Shown here: in pieces, positions 25,784 through 35,151 of the stretch
Layout of the letters: each line of letters starts with the position of its first letter
Position numbering within the stretch: position 1 is the stretch's first letter
Origin: CBDCNH01 sp965219015
GTDB taxonomy: Bacteria; Pseudomonadota; Alphaproteobacteria; Rhodobacterales; Rhodobacteraceae
Direction of reading: 5' to 3'
Assembly: GCA_965219015.1 (NCBI GenBank)
Contig: CBDCNH010000013.1
Span: 496,001-560,000 of the forward strand
Length of the DNA stretch: 64,000 bases
Notes under the pieces: model-generated
Seen by the model: only the letters and a program-made list of their open reading frames with translations
Databases searched by the model: none
What the model was told of the DNA's origin: nothing
Made by a program: the position numbers and the translations under genes

Positions 25784-26395
25784 TTGGCAAATTACCTCCA
25801 CATCGGCGATCTGCCCGACGGCCTCGATCTCGGCGCGAGTGTGGCCATCGACTGCGAGACGATGGGGCTCCATCCGCATCGTGACCGGCTCTGCCTTGTG
25901 CAGATGTCGTCCGGCGACGGCGACGCGCATCTGGTTCAGGTCGCCCGCGGCCAGACCAGCGCGCCGAACCTGACCGCGATGCTCGCCGATCCGGCGGTGC
26001 TCAAGCTCTTTCACTTCGGCCGCTTCGACATCGCGGCGATGCGGCATGCCTTCGGAGTGCTCGCGGCGCCCGTCTACTGCACCAAGATCGCCTCCAAGCT
26101 CGTGCGCACCTTCACCGACCGGCACGGGCTCAAGTATCTCCTGCAGGACCTTGTCGGCGTCGATGTCTCCAAGCACCAGCAGATGTCGGACTGGGGCGCG
26201 GCCGACCTCACCGAGGCGCAGCTCGCCTATGCCGCCTCCGACGTGCTGCACCTGCACCGCCTCAAGGTCGAGCTCGACCGGATGCTGGCGCGGGAGGGGC
26301 GGACCGAGCTTGCGCAGGCCTGTTTCGACTTCCTGCCGGCCCGCGCGGCGCTCGATCTCGAAGGCTGGCCGGAGGTCGACATCTTCGCGCATTGA
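25784..26395 (+). CDS. rnd: RNase D-family 3'-5' exonuclease
   Basis: 203 residues of the DEDDy exonuclease domain only: AIDCETMGL (Asp and Glu, near residue 23), LFHFGRFDIAAM (Asp near 80) and YAASDVLHLHRL (Tyr and Asp near 150-154). The HRDC domains of full RNase D are absent; this short form is common in alphaproteobacteria. Translation probably starts at TTG, giving MANYLHIGDLPDG. It processes 3' ends of structured RNAs such as tRNA. Confidence 0.85.
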   Translation: MANYLHIGDLPDGLDLGASVAIDCETMGLHPHRDRLCLVQMSSGDGDAHLVQVARGQTSAPNLTAMLADPAVLKLFHFGRFDIAAMRHAFGVLAAPVYCTKIASKLVRTFTDRHGLKYLLQDLVGVDVSKHQQMSDWGAADLTEAQLAYAASDVLHLHRLKVELDRMLAREGRTELAQACFDFLPARAALDLEGWPEVDIFAH

Positions 26396-26469
26396 GCAGG
26401 GCTCCGCCGGCGGGGCTTGAACTCCCGTCCGAAAGTGCCGACGTTCCTCAACAGAACGGAGCGCCCGAG

Positions 26470-27459
26470 ATGCAGGCCGAGCAGACGGCGACAGAGCCGA
26501 CCGAGGCGCCCGGCATCGGCATCGCCCGCCGCGTGATCGGCTGCGAGGCCGCGGCCCTCGGCGCTTTGGCCAGTTCGATCGGCCCGAGCTTCGGGGCGGC
26601 GCTCGAGCTCCTCGAAGCCATCCGAGGTCGCGTCATCGTGACCGGCATGGGCAAGTCCGGCCATGTCGCGCGCAAGATCGCCGCCACCTTCGCCTCCACC
26701 GGGACGCCGGCGCACTTCGTGCATCCCGCCGAGGCGAGCCACGGCGATCTCGGGATGCTGATGCGCGGTGATGCGGTGATCGCGCTCTCGAACTCCGGCG
26801 AGACGCCGGAACTCGCCCACGTGATCGCGCACACCCGGCGCTTCGCGATCCCGCTCATCGGCATCTCCTCGCGCCCGGCCAGTGCGTTGATGCGGCAGGC
26901 CGATGTCGGGCTCGTGCTGCCGGTCGCCGCCGAGGCCTGCGGCACCGGCATCGTGCCCACGGTCTCCACGACGATGATGCTGGCGCTCGGCGACGCGCTC
27001 GCGGTGGCGCTGATGGAGGCGCGCGCCTTCACGCCCGGTGATTTCCACGCGATCCACCCGGGGGGCACGCTCGGCGCCCGGCTGAAGCGCGTCGCGGACC
27101 TGATGCACGGCGGTGCGGCCATGCCGCTGGTGCCCGAGGCGATGCCGATGCCGGAGGTGCTCCTCGCGATCACCCGCAAGGGCTTTGGCGTTGCGGGCGT
27201 GACCGACGGTGCCGGACGTCTCGCGGGGATCGTCACCGACGGGGATCTCCGGCGCCACATGGCGGGGCTGATGGCGCTCGACGCCGCCGACGTGATGACG
27301 CGCGGTCCTGCGACCGTCGCTCCCGACGCGCTGGCCGAGACCGCGCTCGCCGCGATGAACGAGCGCCGGATCACGTGCCTTTTCGTGACCAATCCGGTCC
27401 ATCGCATCCCGATCGGCATCATCCACATCCACGACTGCCTCCGCGCGGGGATCGCCTGA
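26470..27459 (+). CDS. kdsD: arabinose-5-phosphate isomerase (KdsD/KpsF)
   Basis: 329 residues: a SIS domain (VIVTGMGKSGHVARKIAATFASTGTPAHFVHP, about 55-90, and ALSNSGETPE) and two C-terminal CBS domains (from about 210). The ATG at 26470 has GGAG upstream. It interconverts ribulose 5-phosphate and arabinose 5-phosphate, the first committed step to Kdo; kdsB for Kdo activation is at 38536. lptC overlaps its stop by one base. Confidence 0.93.
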   Translation: MQAEQTATEPTEAPGIGIARRVIGCEAAALGALASSIGPSFGAALELLEAIRGRVIVTGMGKSGHVARKIAATFASTGTPAHFVHPAEASHGDLGMLMRGDAVIALSNSGETPELAHVIAHTRRFAIPLIGISSRPASALMRQADVGLVLPVAAEACGTGIVPTVSTTMMLALGDALAVALMEARAFTPGDFHAIHPGGTLGARLKRVADLMHGGAAMPLVPEAMPMPEVLLAITRKGFGVAGVTDGAGRLAGIVTDGDLRRHMAGLMALDAADVMTRGPATVAPDALAETALAAMNERRITCLFVTNPVHRIPIGIIHIHDCLRAGIA

Positions 27460-28067
27460 TGCGGCGGGCCGACAACGCCTATTCGCGGCTGGTGGCGCTC
27501 CTGAAGCTGGTGCTGCCGCTGGCGGCACTCGCCGTGCTCTCGACGCTCTTTCTCGTCTCGCGCCGCACCGGCACCGTCACGCCGTCCGAGGCGCCCGTCG
27601 CGGGCGCCCGCGCGCTCGCCGCCGAGCCCCGGATCAGCGCGCCCGACTTCACCGGCATGACCGCAGATGGCACGGCCGTGATGCTCACCGCCGCCAGCGC
27701 CGTGCCCGACCCCGCCGATCCGACCCGGCTGACGGCCAGCCGGCCCGCCGCGACGCTGGTGGCTCCCGACGGTGGGCGCACGCGGCTCGACGCGGACCGC
27801 GCCCACATCGACGGCGCCGGGGGGCTCCTCACGCTGACGGGCGACGTCCGCATCGCCACGCCCGCCGGCTACGACATCCGCGCGGGCGAGATCGTGAGCG
27901 CGCTCGACGTCGTCCGTGCCGTCGCGACGGGCGGCATATCGGCGACCGGTCCGCTTGGCCGCATCGAGGCCGGCGGCATGGTGCTGCGCGCAGACAGCGC
28001 GACGCCCGGCAGCTATGTCGTCGTGTTCAACTCGGGAGTTAAGATGCGCTATGATCCGCAAGGCTAG
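27459..28067 (+). CDS. lptC: LPS transport periplasmic bridge protein LptC
   Basis: 202 residues with an N-terminal membrane helix (about 14-36: LLKLVLPLAALAVLSTLFLVS-like) and a beta-jellyroll periplasmic domain (ISAPDFTGMTADGT, LLTLTGDVRIATPAGYDI). It links the LptB2FG extractor to LptA. The ATG shares one base with the kdsD stop. Its 3' end overlaps lptA by 17 bases. Confidence 0.85.
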   Translation: MRRADNAYSRLVALLKLVLPLAALAVLSTLFLVSRRTGTVTPSEAPVAGARALAAEPRISAPDFTGMTADGTAVMLTAASAVPDPADPTRLTASRPAATLVAPDGGRTRLDADRAHIDGAGGLLTLTGDVRIATPAGYDIRAGEIVSALDVVRAVATGGISATGPLGRIEAGGMVLRADSATPGSYVVVFNSGVKMRYDPQG

Positions 28068-28524
28068 CCTCTTCGCCGCGCTCTTCGCGGGCTCCGTCGC
28101 GACTCACGCCCTGGCGCAGATCGCGCCGGACACCCCCGTCGAGGTCACGTCGGACAATCTCACCGTCGACCAGGCCAGCGGTTCGGCCGTGTTCGCGGGC
28201 CACGTCCTCGTGGCGCAGGGGCCGCTCAAGCTCTCCGCCGGGTCGCTCCGCGTCGAATATGCAGCGGGCTCAAGCGGTGGCCGCGGTCGGATCGCCCGCA
28301 TGGAAGCCTCGGGCGGGGTAACGCTTGCCAGTGCGACCGAAGCCGCCGAGGCCGACACCGCGACCTACACCGTCGCCAGCGGCGAGATCGTGATGACCGG
28401 GAACGTGCTCCTCACGCAAGGCGCGACCGCGCTCACCGGCGACCGCGTGGTCGTCGACGCCCGCACCGGGAACGCGCGCGTCGAGGGTCGCGTCCGCACC
28501 GTGCTCGCGCCCGCGAAACCGTGA
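28051..28524 (+). CDS. lptA: LPS transport periplasmic protein LptA
   Basis: 157 residues: signal peptide (RKASLFAALFAGSVATHALAQ-like), then the OstA/LptA fold with VEVTSDNLTVDQASGSAVFAGHV-type strands and a repeat GEIVMTGNVLLTQGATALTGD. It bridges LPS across the periplasm. It overlaps lptC upstream and lptB downstream (GTGA). Confidence 0.88.
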   Translation: MIRKASLFAALFAGSVATHALAQIAPDTPVEVTSDNLTVDQASGSAVFAGHVLVAQGPLKLSAGSLRVEYAAGSSGGRGRIARMEASGGVTLASATEAAEADTATYTVASGEIVMTGNVLLTQGATALTGDRVVVDARTGNARVEGRVRTVLAPAKP

Positions 28525-29282
28525 CGCCGCCCCCGGTCCTCAGCGTCGCGCAGGGTGACGGCGGCCTCCGCGTCACCAACCTCCGCAAGAGCTACCGCCG
28601 CCGCCCGGTGATCCGCGACGTGTCGATTACGCTCGCCCGCGGCGAGGTCGTGGCGCTCCTCGGACCCAACGGCTCGGGCAAGACGACGTGTTTTTACGCC
28701 ATCGCCGGCCTCGTCGCGCCGGAGGGCGGCCAGGTGATGCTCGACGGCCGCGACGTGACGGGCCTGCCGATGTACCGCCGCGCGCAGATGGGCATCGGCT
28801 ATCTGCCGCAGGAGATGTCGATCTTTCGCGGGCTCAACGTCGAGGACAACATCCTCGCCGTTCTCGAGATCGCGGAGCCGAGCCGGATCAAGCGCCGCGA
28901 GCGGCTCGAGCAGCTCCTGTCGGAGTTCTCGATCACGCACCTTCGTCATGCCCCGGCGCTGGCGCTTTCCGGCGGCGAGCGGCGGCGGGCGGAGATCGCG
29001 CGCTGCCTCGCCGCCGGGCCGCGCTACCTGCTGCTCGACGAGCCCTTCGCCGGCGTCGACCCGATCGCGGTCGGCGAGATCCGCGCGCTGGTGACGGACC
29101 TGCGAACCCGCGGCATCGGCGTGCTCATCACCGACCACAACGTCCGCGAGACCCTCGAGATCGTGGATCGCGCCTACATCCTTGCGGATGGCCGGGTGCT
29201 GATGAGCGGCACCGTCGACGAGGTGGTGCGCGACGAGAACGTCCGCCGCGTCTATCTCGGCCAGAGCTTCCGGATTTCCTGA
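28521..29282 (+). CDS. lptB: LPS export ABC transporter ATPase LptB
   Basis: 253 residues. Walker A GPNGSGKT at residues 48-55, the family-specific YLPQEMSIFRGLNVEDN, signature LSGGERRRAEIARCL, Walker B LLLDEPFAGVDP, and the switch His in ITDHNVRETL. It starts with GTG overlapping the lptA stop. It powers LPS extraction by LptFG, which is not encoded here. Confidence 0.95.
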   Translation: MTPPPVLSVAQGDGGLRVTNLRKSYRRRPVIRDVSITLARGEVVALLGPNGSGKTTCFYAIAGLVAPEGGQVMLDGRDVTGLPMYRRAQMGIGYLPQEMSIFRGLNVEDNILAVLEIAEPSRIKRRERLEQLLSEFSITHLRHAPALALSGGERRRAEIARCLAAGPRYLLLDEPFAGVDPIAVGEIRALVTDLRTRGIGVLITDHNVRETLEIVDRAYILADGRVLMSGTVDEVVRDENVRRVYLGQSFRIS

Positions 29283-29287
29283 CCGGC

Positions 29288-30598
29288 ATGGCGGTGAAGC
29301 CCGGCCTCCATGTCTCGCAGCACCAGCGCCTCGGGCTGACACCGGCGCTCAGGATGTCGTTCTCGCTGCTCCGGCTCGCCGGCCCGGACCTCACCGAGGC
29401 CATCGAGCGCGAAGCCGCCGACAACCCGTTCCTCGTCGTGGAAGATGTGCGCCGGGGATCGAGATCCAGCTGGGACGGCGCCGATGCGCTCGAACTGGTC
29501 GCGCACGAGCCATCGCTGGTCGAGCGGCTCCGCCACCAGATCGCGGCGCTGCCGGTCGGGCGCGAGGTCTCCGCGATGGCCGAGTACCTCGCCGGCCAAC
29601 TCCGCGACGACGGCTATCTCGACGGGACCACCGCCGAGATCGCCGGCGTGCTCGGACTGTCCGAGGCGCTCGTCACCCAAGGGCTGGAGGCGCTGCAGCT
29701 TTGCGAGCCCGCGGGCATCGGCGCGCGCGATCTTGGCGAATGCCTGGCGCTCCAGCTCGCCGATCGCGGGGTCGAGCCCGGTCTCGCGCGCAGCGTGCTC
29801 GCGCATCTCGATCTTCTTGCCGCCGGCCGACTGGGAACGCTCGCGACGCGCCTCGGCATTCCTGCAGCGCAGGTTGCCAGGATCGCGGAGCTGCTCCCCG
29901 AACTCACGCCGCGGCCGATCGTCGACTCCGCGCCGCTGGCACCGGTCCTGCAGCCCGACCTCATCCTCGAGGCGCAGGGCGGAGGCGGCTTTCGCGCCAG
30001 TCTCGGGCAGCGCCCCGGCGACGCCGTACGCATCGACACCGCACTTCTCGCGACCGCCGCCGCGAGCGCCGACGCGGGCGGTTTCGTGGCGTCGCGGCGC
30101 GAGCGTGCCGAGGCGCTGATGCGCGCGCTCGCGTTCCGGGGCGAGACGCTCCTGCGGATCGGCAACGCCATCGCGGTGGTGCAGCACCGCTTCTTCGCGC
30201 TCGGCCCCGACCACCTCGTGCCGATGAGCCGCGCCGCCCTCGCGACCGAGCTCGGCCTGCACCCTTCGACCGTCGGCCGCGCGGTCGCGGGCAAGGCCAT
30301 CAGCGTCGCGGGCCGGCTTCATCCGCTCGCCGCGTTCTTTTCGAACGCGCTTCCGGCCGCGAACGACCGCAGCGTCGCGGCCTTCGTCGTGCGGCGCAGC
30401 ATCGCGCGCGTCATCGCCGCCGAAGCGCGCGGGGCGCCCGTCACCGACGACGCGCTCTGCCGGAGGCTCAGGGACGAGGGCGTTGACATCGCCCGTCGAA
30501 CGGTCGCCAAATATCGCCAGCAAATGCGTATCCCGCCTGCCCACCAGCGCCGCCGCGGCGCCGCGGGACGGGGCGCCGTGCCGCCCGGTTCCGCCTGA
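29288..30598 (+). CDS. rpoN: RNA polymerase sigma-54 factor RpoN
   Basis: 436 residues, somewhat shorter than the enterobacterial protein (the acidic region II is nearly absent). Region I is seen as QHQRLGLTPALRMSFSLLR, the core as EPAGIGARDLGECLALQL, and the RpoN box ARRTVAKYRQQ at 402-412; the canonical box has RE instead of QQ at the end. The gene follows lptB by 5 bases, a conserved order. It may serve the flagellar operons here, since sigma-54 drives flagellar genes in Rhodobacter sphaeroides, but I saw no clear -24/-12 promoters. Confidence 0.93.
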   Translation: MAVKPGLHVSQHQRLGLTPALRMSFSLLRLAGPDLTEAIEREAADNPFLVVEDVRRGSRSSWDGADALELVAHEPSLVERLRHQIAALPVGREVSAMAEYLAGQLRDDGYLDGTTAEIAGVLGLSEALVTQGLEALQLCEPAGIGARDLGECLALQLADRGVEPGLARSVLAHLDLLAAGRLGTLATRLGIPAAQVARIAELLPELTPRPIVDSAPLAPVLQPDLILEAQGGGGFRASLGQRPGDAVRIDTALLATAAASADAGGFVASRRERAEALMRALAFRGETLLRIGNAIAVVQHRFFALGPDHLVPMSRAALATELGLHPSTVGRAVAGKAISVAGRLHPLAAFFSNALPAANDRSVAAFVVRRSIARVIAAEARGAPVTDDALCRRLRDEGVDIARRTVAKYRQQMRIPPAHQRRRGAAGRGAVPPGSA

Positions 30599-30662
30599 TG
30601 CCCGGTCCCGTGGCGAGGGAGGACATGCGGAGCGCCCTTCCGCGAGGCAACGGGAGACCACC

Positions 30663-31232
30663 ATGCGGGTTCAGATCAGCGGCAAGCAGATCGATGTGGG
30701 CGATGCCCTGCAAAGCCACGTCAAGGACATGCTGGCGCTGACGCTCGAGAAGTACGCGCAGCGCCCCACGGATGCGCTCGCCACCTTTTCGCGTGACGCG
30801 CACGAGTACGTCTGCGAAGCGACCGTGCATCTCTCCTCCGGCATGACGGCGAGCGCCAAGGCCCGCGCGACGGAGATCTACGCGGCGTTCGACGGCTGCG
30901 CGGAGAAGCTCGACAAGCAGCTCCGCCGCTACAAGCGTCGCCTGAAGGATCACCACCGCGAGCGGCAGGAACCGGTTGAATTCGGCGGCGGCTCGTCCTA
31001 TATCCTCGCCGCGCCGGAGGAGGCCAGCGACGACGAGCCCGATTCCCTGGCGCCGATGATCATCGCCGAGATGGAGGCTAAGATCCCGGCACTTTCGGTC
31101 GGCGAAGCGGTGATGCAGATGGAACTCGTGGGCGGCCAGCTTCTCGTCTTCCAGAATGAGAAGCACCGCGGCGTGAACATCGTTTTCCGGCGCGACGACG
31201 GCAACATCGGCTGGATCGACCCCCGCCTCTGA
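30663..31232 (+). CDS. hpf: long-form ribosome hibernation promoting factor
   Basis: 189 residues: an N-terminal S30AE/YfiA domain (MRVQISGKQIDVGDALQSHV onward) and a C-terminal dimerisation domain (ALSVGEAVMQMELVGGQLLVFQNE). Long-form HPF joins two 70S ribosomes into inactive 100S dimers. GGGAG precedes the ATG. The place after rpoN and before ptsN is widely conserved. Confidence 0.92.
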   Translation: MRVQISGKQIDVGDALQSHVKDMLALTLEKYAQRPTDALATFSRDAHEYVCEATVHLSSGMTASAKARATEIYAAFDGCAEKLDKQLRRYKRRLKDHHRERQEPVEFGGGSSYILAAPEEASDDEPDSLAPMIIAEMEAKIPALSVGEAVMQMELVGGQLLVFQNEKHRGVNIVFRRDDGNIGWIDPRL

Positions 31233-31297
31233 CGCGGCAGGTCGGGCAACGTAGCTACCTGACGCGCCGCACCCGGCGCGCTGCACCAAGAGAGTTC

Positions 31298-31762
31298 ATG
31301 CATATCAGTCAAATCCTGCGGCCCGCGGCGGTCAGGGTCGTCGGTCCTCTGACGAGCAAGAAGCGCCTCTTCCACGATCTCGCGGAGACGGCGGCCGCCG
31401 CCTACGGCATCGCGTCCGACGCCGCCGTCGATGCGCTGCAGGAGCGCGAGAGCCTCGGGCCGACCGGCGTCGGACACGGCATCGCGCTCCCCCATGCGCG
31501 CGTCGAGGGCGTGGGCGAGGTGGTAGGCGTGTTCTTCAAGCTCGACCGGCCGCTCGACTTCGGGTCCGTGGACCGTCAGCCGGTGGATCTCGTGTTCGCG
31601 CTCTTCGCCGGCCACGATGCGGGCGTCGAGCACCTCAAGGCGCTGGCGCTCGTGTCGCGGACGATGCGCGACCCCCGCGTCTGCGCTAAGCTGCGCGCCA
31701 ACTCGGACCCTGTGACGCTTTATGCCGTGCTGACCGAAGCGCGCACGACGCAGGCTGCCTGA
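31298..31762 (+). CDS. ptsN: nitrogen PTS EIIA protein PtsN
   Basis: 154 residues. The phosphorylated His is His66 in IALPHARVEG. The fold matches PTS EIIA-2, and the gene context (rpoN-hpf-ptsN) identifies it as EIIA-Ntr, a regulator not a sugar transporter. Its 3' end overlaps the convergent sulfotransferase by 43 bases. Confidence 0.93.
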   Translation: MHISQILRPAAVRVVGPLTSKKRLFHDLAETAAAAYGIASDAAVDALQERESLGPTGVGHGIALPHARVEGVGEVVGVFFKLDRPLDFGSVDRQPVDLVFALFAGHDAGVEHLKALALVSRTMRDPRVCAKLRANSDPVTLYAVLTEARTTQAA

Positions 31763-32421
31763 GCCGCGACGGCGCGGTCTAGGTCGGCGGGGTTGAGGAC
31801 CAGATTGCGGAGCGTTTCCGGGTTCTGGCGCAGGAGCGACGGCGTCGGGACCGCCTCGAAGCTGCGCCCCAGATGCGCGGCCACCCGGTTGAGCGCCGCG
31901 AGGTCGCGCAGTTCGGCATAGTCTATCGTTGCCGCCGCGGCCCCCGTCCAGGCTGCGAAGTTTCCCCCCTTCGCCGCGTAGGCCGCGAACTCTTCGGGAT
32001 CGAAGGTCACGCGCACGTGCCGCCGGTCGGCTGCGTTCCGCAGCTGCCATTGCCCGGTGGCGCGCGCGATCTTGAGCGACACGTAGGTCTCGACCAGATC
32101 CCGTGTCAGCGCGATCTTGACGATCCCGGGGTCAGCCAGCAGCGCCGGCTGCACGCGAGGGTCGTGGTCGTCGAAGTACCGGAACCCCGGCAGCCCTTCG
32201 GCCCGGCGCATCATCCGCCGCAGGAGCCGCAGCGGATGGCGGTTGCGCTCCTCGAGCGTCATCCCGAAGCTCTGCGAGCGGTTCGGCCGCCCGATGAAGG
32301 ACGGGTTGTAAAGCTCGCCGTGGACCGTGACGCCGGGGAGCGTGGCCAACGTCTGCTCGAGAAGGTTCGACCCTGTCCGCATCCGCGCCAGGATGACGAA
32401 GGCGCGCGGCGTCTCCGTCAC
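31720..32421 (-). CDS. PAPS-dependent sulfotransferase-like protein
   Basis: 233 residues starting at a GTG that overlaps the stop of the upstream gene (GTGA). RMRTGSNLLEQTL near residue 14 is the 5'-phosphosulfate-binding loop of sulfotransferases, and IKIAL-type TRDLVETYVSLKIARATGQW resembles the 3'-phosphate-binding region (Arg and Ser). It belongs to the last part of a four-gene glycosyltransferase run, so the acceptor may be the glycan those enzymes build. cysQ at 39381 could remove its PAP by-product. Confidence 0.7.
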   Translation of the reverse strand: MTETPRAFVILARMRTGSNLLEQTLATLPGVTVHGELYNPSFIGRPNRSQSFGMTLEERNRHPLRLLRRMMRRAEGLPGFRYFDDHDPRVQPALLADPGIVKIALTRDLVETYVSLKIARATGQWQLRNAADRRHVRVTFDPEEFAAYAAKGGNFAAWTGAAAATIDYAELRDLAALNRVAAHLGRSFEAVPTPSLLRQNPETLRNLVLNPADLDRAVAAQAACVVRASVSTA

Positions 32422-34106
32422 GGCAGGCGCGAGGTGCGACCGGAGCGGGGTTGGGCCTCGTGCCGCGCGCCATCCTCCACGATGGCGCCGGCGAGCCGCA
32501 CCTCGAGCCCGTCGTTCCGCAGCGCTGCCACGAGGGCCGCGAGCCCGCGGACGTCGAGGAGCCGGGGCAGGTCGATCGGCCCGCGCGCGAGACCCGGCTC
32601 GAGATCCGCGACGAGCGTGCGGAGCGGCGTCACCGGTCCGCTGAGCACCGCGGCAAGCGTCCAGACCCGGACCCGCGCCCGCGCCCATGTCCATTGCAGA
32701 TGACCGAGATGCTCGGTCTCGACGCGGTTGAGCCACGCCGCTTCACGGCGGAGTTCGGCGAACGGCCGACCGGAGTGCAGGAGCGGCAGCAGCCAGGCGC
32801 CCGAGACGGCCGCGACATGCGCGTTCGGGTCGGCTGCGAGGACATGCGTGATCGCCTGGGCGTCGCCGGGCCCGAAGAGGAACGCCTGCCGCTCGCCGCC
32901 GGTCGTCCGCACGAGGTTGGCGAGGAAACCGCGCGGGTCGTGGTCGCGGAGGGCCGCGCTGTTGCTGAGGTTGCCCGGGCCGAGCTCGGCCCCTTCGGCG
33001 AACTGCACGGCGTCGGGCGCAAAGAGGCGGCCGTGAACGGTGCCGGCCCCCATCCGGGCGATCCATCCGGGAAAGTCCTCGAAGATCGCCTCGAAGCCCT
33101 CGTAGACGCCGTAGGGGGCGGCCGTCTTGCCGTTCTCCCATCCGTCGCGCGGAAACCGGCTTTGCATGTAGAGACCCGGACGGCCCTTCTGCCGGCGCTC
33201 GCCCGCGGCGGTGAACAGCTCCTCGAGGCGCCGGCCGCGCACCGCCGTAGGCGCGGTCCCCGGCCTGAGAAAGGCCTCGTAGAGCCGGTCGGCGCCGGAC
33301 CAGATCTTGCGCGCGACGAAATGGTCGGACTGGTTCAGCTCTTCCAGATGGTCGTCGTAGAGCACGTGCGGCCGTCCGCCCGCGTCGAACCGCGCCAGTG
33401 TCAGCGACCGGCTCTCGATGCGCGGCGACACGCGGCGCGCGAGGGTCTGGAAATACGCCTCGTCGGGGATCCAGACGCGCCGGAAGTAGCGGTCGAACTC
33501 GGGCCGGCGCGGGTCATCGAGAATCGCCGCGAGCGTCGCGCGGGTCAGGCACCACCACTGCGAGCCGAGATGCGGCACCAGCCCCTCGGGCAGGGCGCGG
33601 CACACCTTCAGCCGCCGCTGCAGCCGCACGTAGCCGTCGAAGAGCCGCCGCCGCCGTTTCCACGGGAACGGGAAGCGCAGCGTGAAGCGTTCGAGGTCGA
33701 GCCCGCCGATGGTCCAGGGCGCATCCGTCACGGCGGCGGACTGGATGAAGTCGGTGGCCTCATGCGCGGCGAGGAAGGCCTTGAGCGCGCCGAGCGGACG
33801 GATCGGCAGGCAGGAGCCCGAGGCAAGGAACACGTGGCTCGCGTCCGGGAAGGCGTCGAGGAGCAGGCGGCCGGCGTCCTGCGTCGCCGCCGTCAGCGAC
33901 CAGGTGCCCCACTCGCAGCGCCGACGCCGCGAGAAGCGCACCCGGTCGAGCCCCGCGAGCGCGTCGGTCATGCGCCGGACCTCGGCGCGCGGCGCGCGCG
34001 CGTCGATGTGGATCACCACCGGTGCTCCCGCCTCGGCCCAGTGCCGCACGACTTCGGCGGCACGGTCGAGCGCCCCGTGCGCGAGGACGATGAAGCCGAC
34101 CGTCAC
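32418..34106 (-). CDS. core-2/I-branching-type glycosyltransferase (GT14) with C-terminal extension
   Basis: 562 residues. The N-terminal 280 residues have the GT14 pattern: TVGFIVLAHG, HIDARAP, FLASGSCLPIRP, GSQWWCLTRAT and WIPDEAYFQT. From about 300 a second domain of about 250 residues begins (with GWENGKTAAPYGVYEGF and DPNAHVAAVSGAWL), of the type I recall as DUF5927. The start is a GTG overlapping the preceding stop. A beta-1,6-GlcNAc transfer is the family default; the substrate is unknown. Confidence 0.78.
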   Translation of the reverse strand: MTVGFIVLAHGALDRAAEVVRHWAEAGAPVVIHIDARAPRAEVRRMTDALAGLDRVRFSRRRRCEWGTWSLTAATQDAGRLLLDAFPDASHVFLASGSCLPIRPLGALKAFLAAHEATDFIQSAAVTDAPWTIGGLDLERFTLRFPFPWKRRRRLFDGYVRLQRRLKVCRALPEGLVPHLGSQWWCLTRATLAAILDDPRRPEFDRYFRRVWIPDEAYFQTLARRVSPRIESRSLTLARFDAGGRPHVLYDDHLEELNQSDHFVARKIWSGADRLYEAFLRPGTAPTAVRGRRLEELFTAAGERRQKGRPGLYMQSRFPRDGWENGKTAAPYGVYEGFEAIFEDFPGWIARMGAGTVHGRLFAPDAVQFAEGAELGPGNLSNSAALRDHDPRGFLANLVRTTGGERQAFLFGPGDAQAITHVLAADPNAHVAAVSGAWLLPLLHSGRPFAELRREAAWLNRVETEHLGHLQWTWARARVRVWTLAAVLSGPVTPLRTLVADLEPGLARGPIDLPRLLDVRGLAALVAALRNDGLEVRLAGAIVEDGARHEAQPRSGRTSRLP

Positions 34107-35107
34107 GCCCAGTTTCCCGACGACATCAGGCCCAGCGTCTCGAGCTGGCGCCAGCCCGCGTAGCGCTCCGAGCCCTCGCGCCAGAGGTCGAGCGCGCCGC
34201 CCTCGCCGTAGGCGCGGTACTCGCGCCCGCCGCCGTAATGCTCGCCGCGGGTCATCTCCTCGCGCGTCTTCACGGTGAGCGAGCTTAGGAACTTCGCGTG
34301 CAGCAGGCACCCCGAGGTCATCTCGCCGCCCCATTCGTCGTAGGTCGCGTTGAGGCCGCGCGGCAGCGCCATGTGCGTCGACATCACGTAGGCATAGCTC
34401 CGGTGCCACTTGACCAGCGGGATCTTGTTGAGCGCCGGCGCATGGTCGGGTGCCGCGGCGAAGAAGGCGCGCGCCCGCGGGCCACCTTGGATCCACAGGT
34501 TGCCGAACCAGTCGTTGCGACGGATCGTGTAGTTGGCGGCATCGAACCACGGCGCCACCTCGACCGGGTCGGCGCCCTCCGCGCAGACCGCCGCATCGAC
34601 CGGACCCTTGGGGTAGAGGTCGAGCTGCATCGCGGCGAGCGAGCGCCGCTGCCCCGCGTCTAGCCAGTCGGTCAGCGCGCCGAGCGGCCGCGTATCGCAG
34701 AACGGATAGACGAGGAACTCGTCGACATCGACCGTCAGCGCCCAGTGGCCATGCGCGTGCCGGCGCGCGAGATGATTGAGCCAGTCGACCCCGAAGCGCG
34801 CGCGGCGGTAGCTTGCGGCCGTGCGCCAGAGCGATACGTCGGGCTCCGCCGCCAGCATCGTGTCCGAGCCGTCCTCGGAACCGTTGTCGACGAAGACGAA
34901 GTGGCCGATCCCGAGGCGGCGGTAGTAATCGAGGAAATACGCGAGCCGCGGCCGCTCGTTCCGCAGCACGCAGAAAAGGACGATAGCGCCCGGCCGGATG
35001 GTCGCGGTCCGATCCACCACAGGTTGAAGTTCGCGCCGCTTGCGCCAGGCTCTAAAGCGTAGGCGCTGGCGCTCGAGCCGCAGGCGATACGCTTTTCGAA
35101 ACCCCAC
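34103..35107 (-). CDS. family 2-like glycosyltransferase (Glyco_tranf_2_4 type)
   Basis: 334 residues. After a basic N-terminus, VLFCVLRNERPRLAYFLDYYR and FVFVDNGSEDGSD open a GT-A domain, with TVDVDEFLVYP as the DxD site. LVKWHRSYAYVMSTH further on is common in this group. The start is probably the GTG at 35107 (AAAGG just upstream); another in-frame GTG lies 13 codons earlier. It lacks a signal peptide. Stop overlaps the GT14 gene start. Confidence 0.75.
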   Translation of the reverse strand: MGFRKAYRLRLERQRLRFRAWRKRRELQPVVDRTATIRPGAIVLFCVLRNERPRLAYFLDYYRRLGIGHFVFVDNGSEDGSDTMLAAEPDVSLWRTAASYRRARFGVDWLNHLARRHAHGHWALTVDVDEFLVYPFCDTRPLGALTDWLDAGQRRSLAAMQLDLYPKGPVDAAVCAEGADPVEVAPWFDAANYTIRRNDWFGNLWIQGGPRARAFFAAAPDHAPALNKIPLVKWHRSYAYVMSTHMALPRGLNATYDEWGGEMTSGCLLHAKFLSSLTVKTREEMTRGEHYGGGREYRAYGEGGALDLWREGSERYAGWRQLETLGLMSSGNWA

Positions 35108-35151
35108 GCCACCTTTCCCCCGGCTGCCGCGACACACGCGGACTCCGACCG

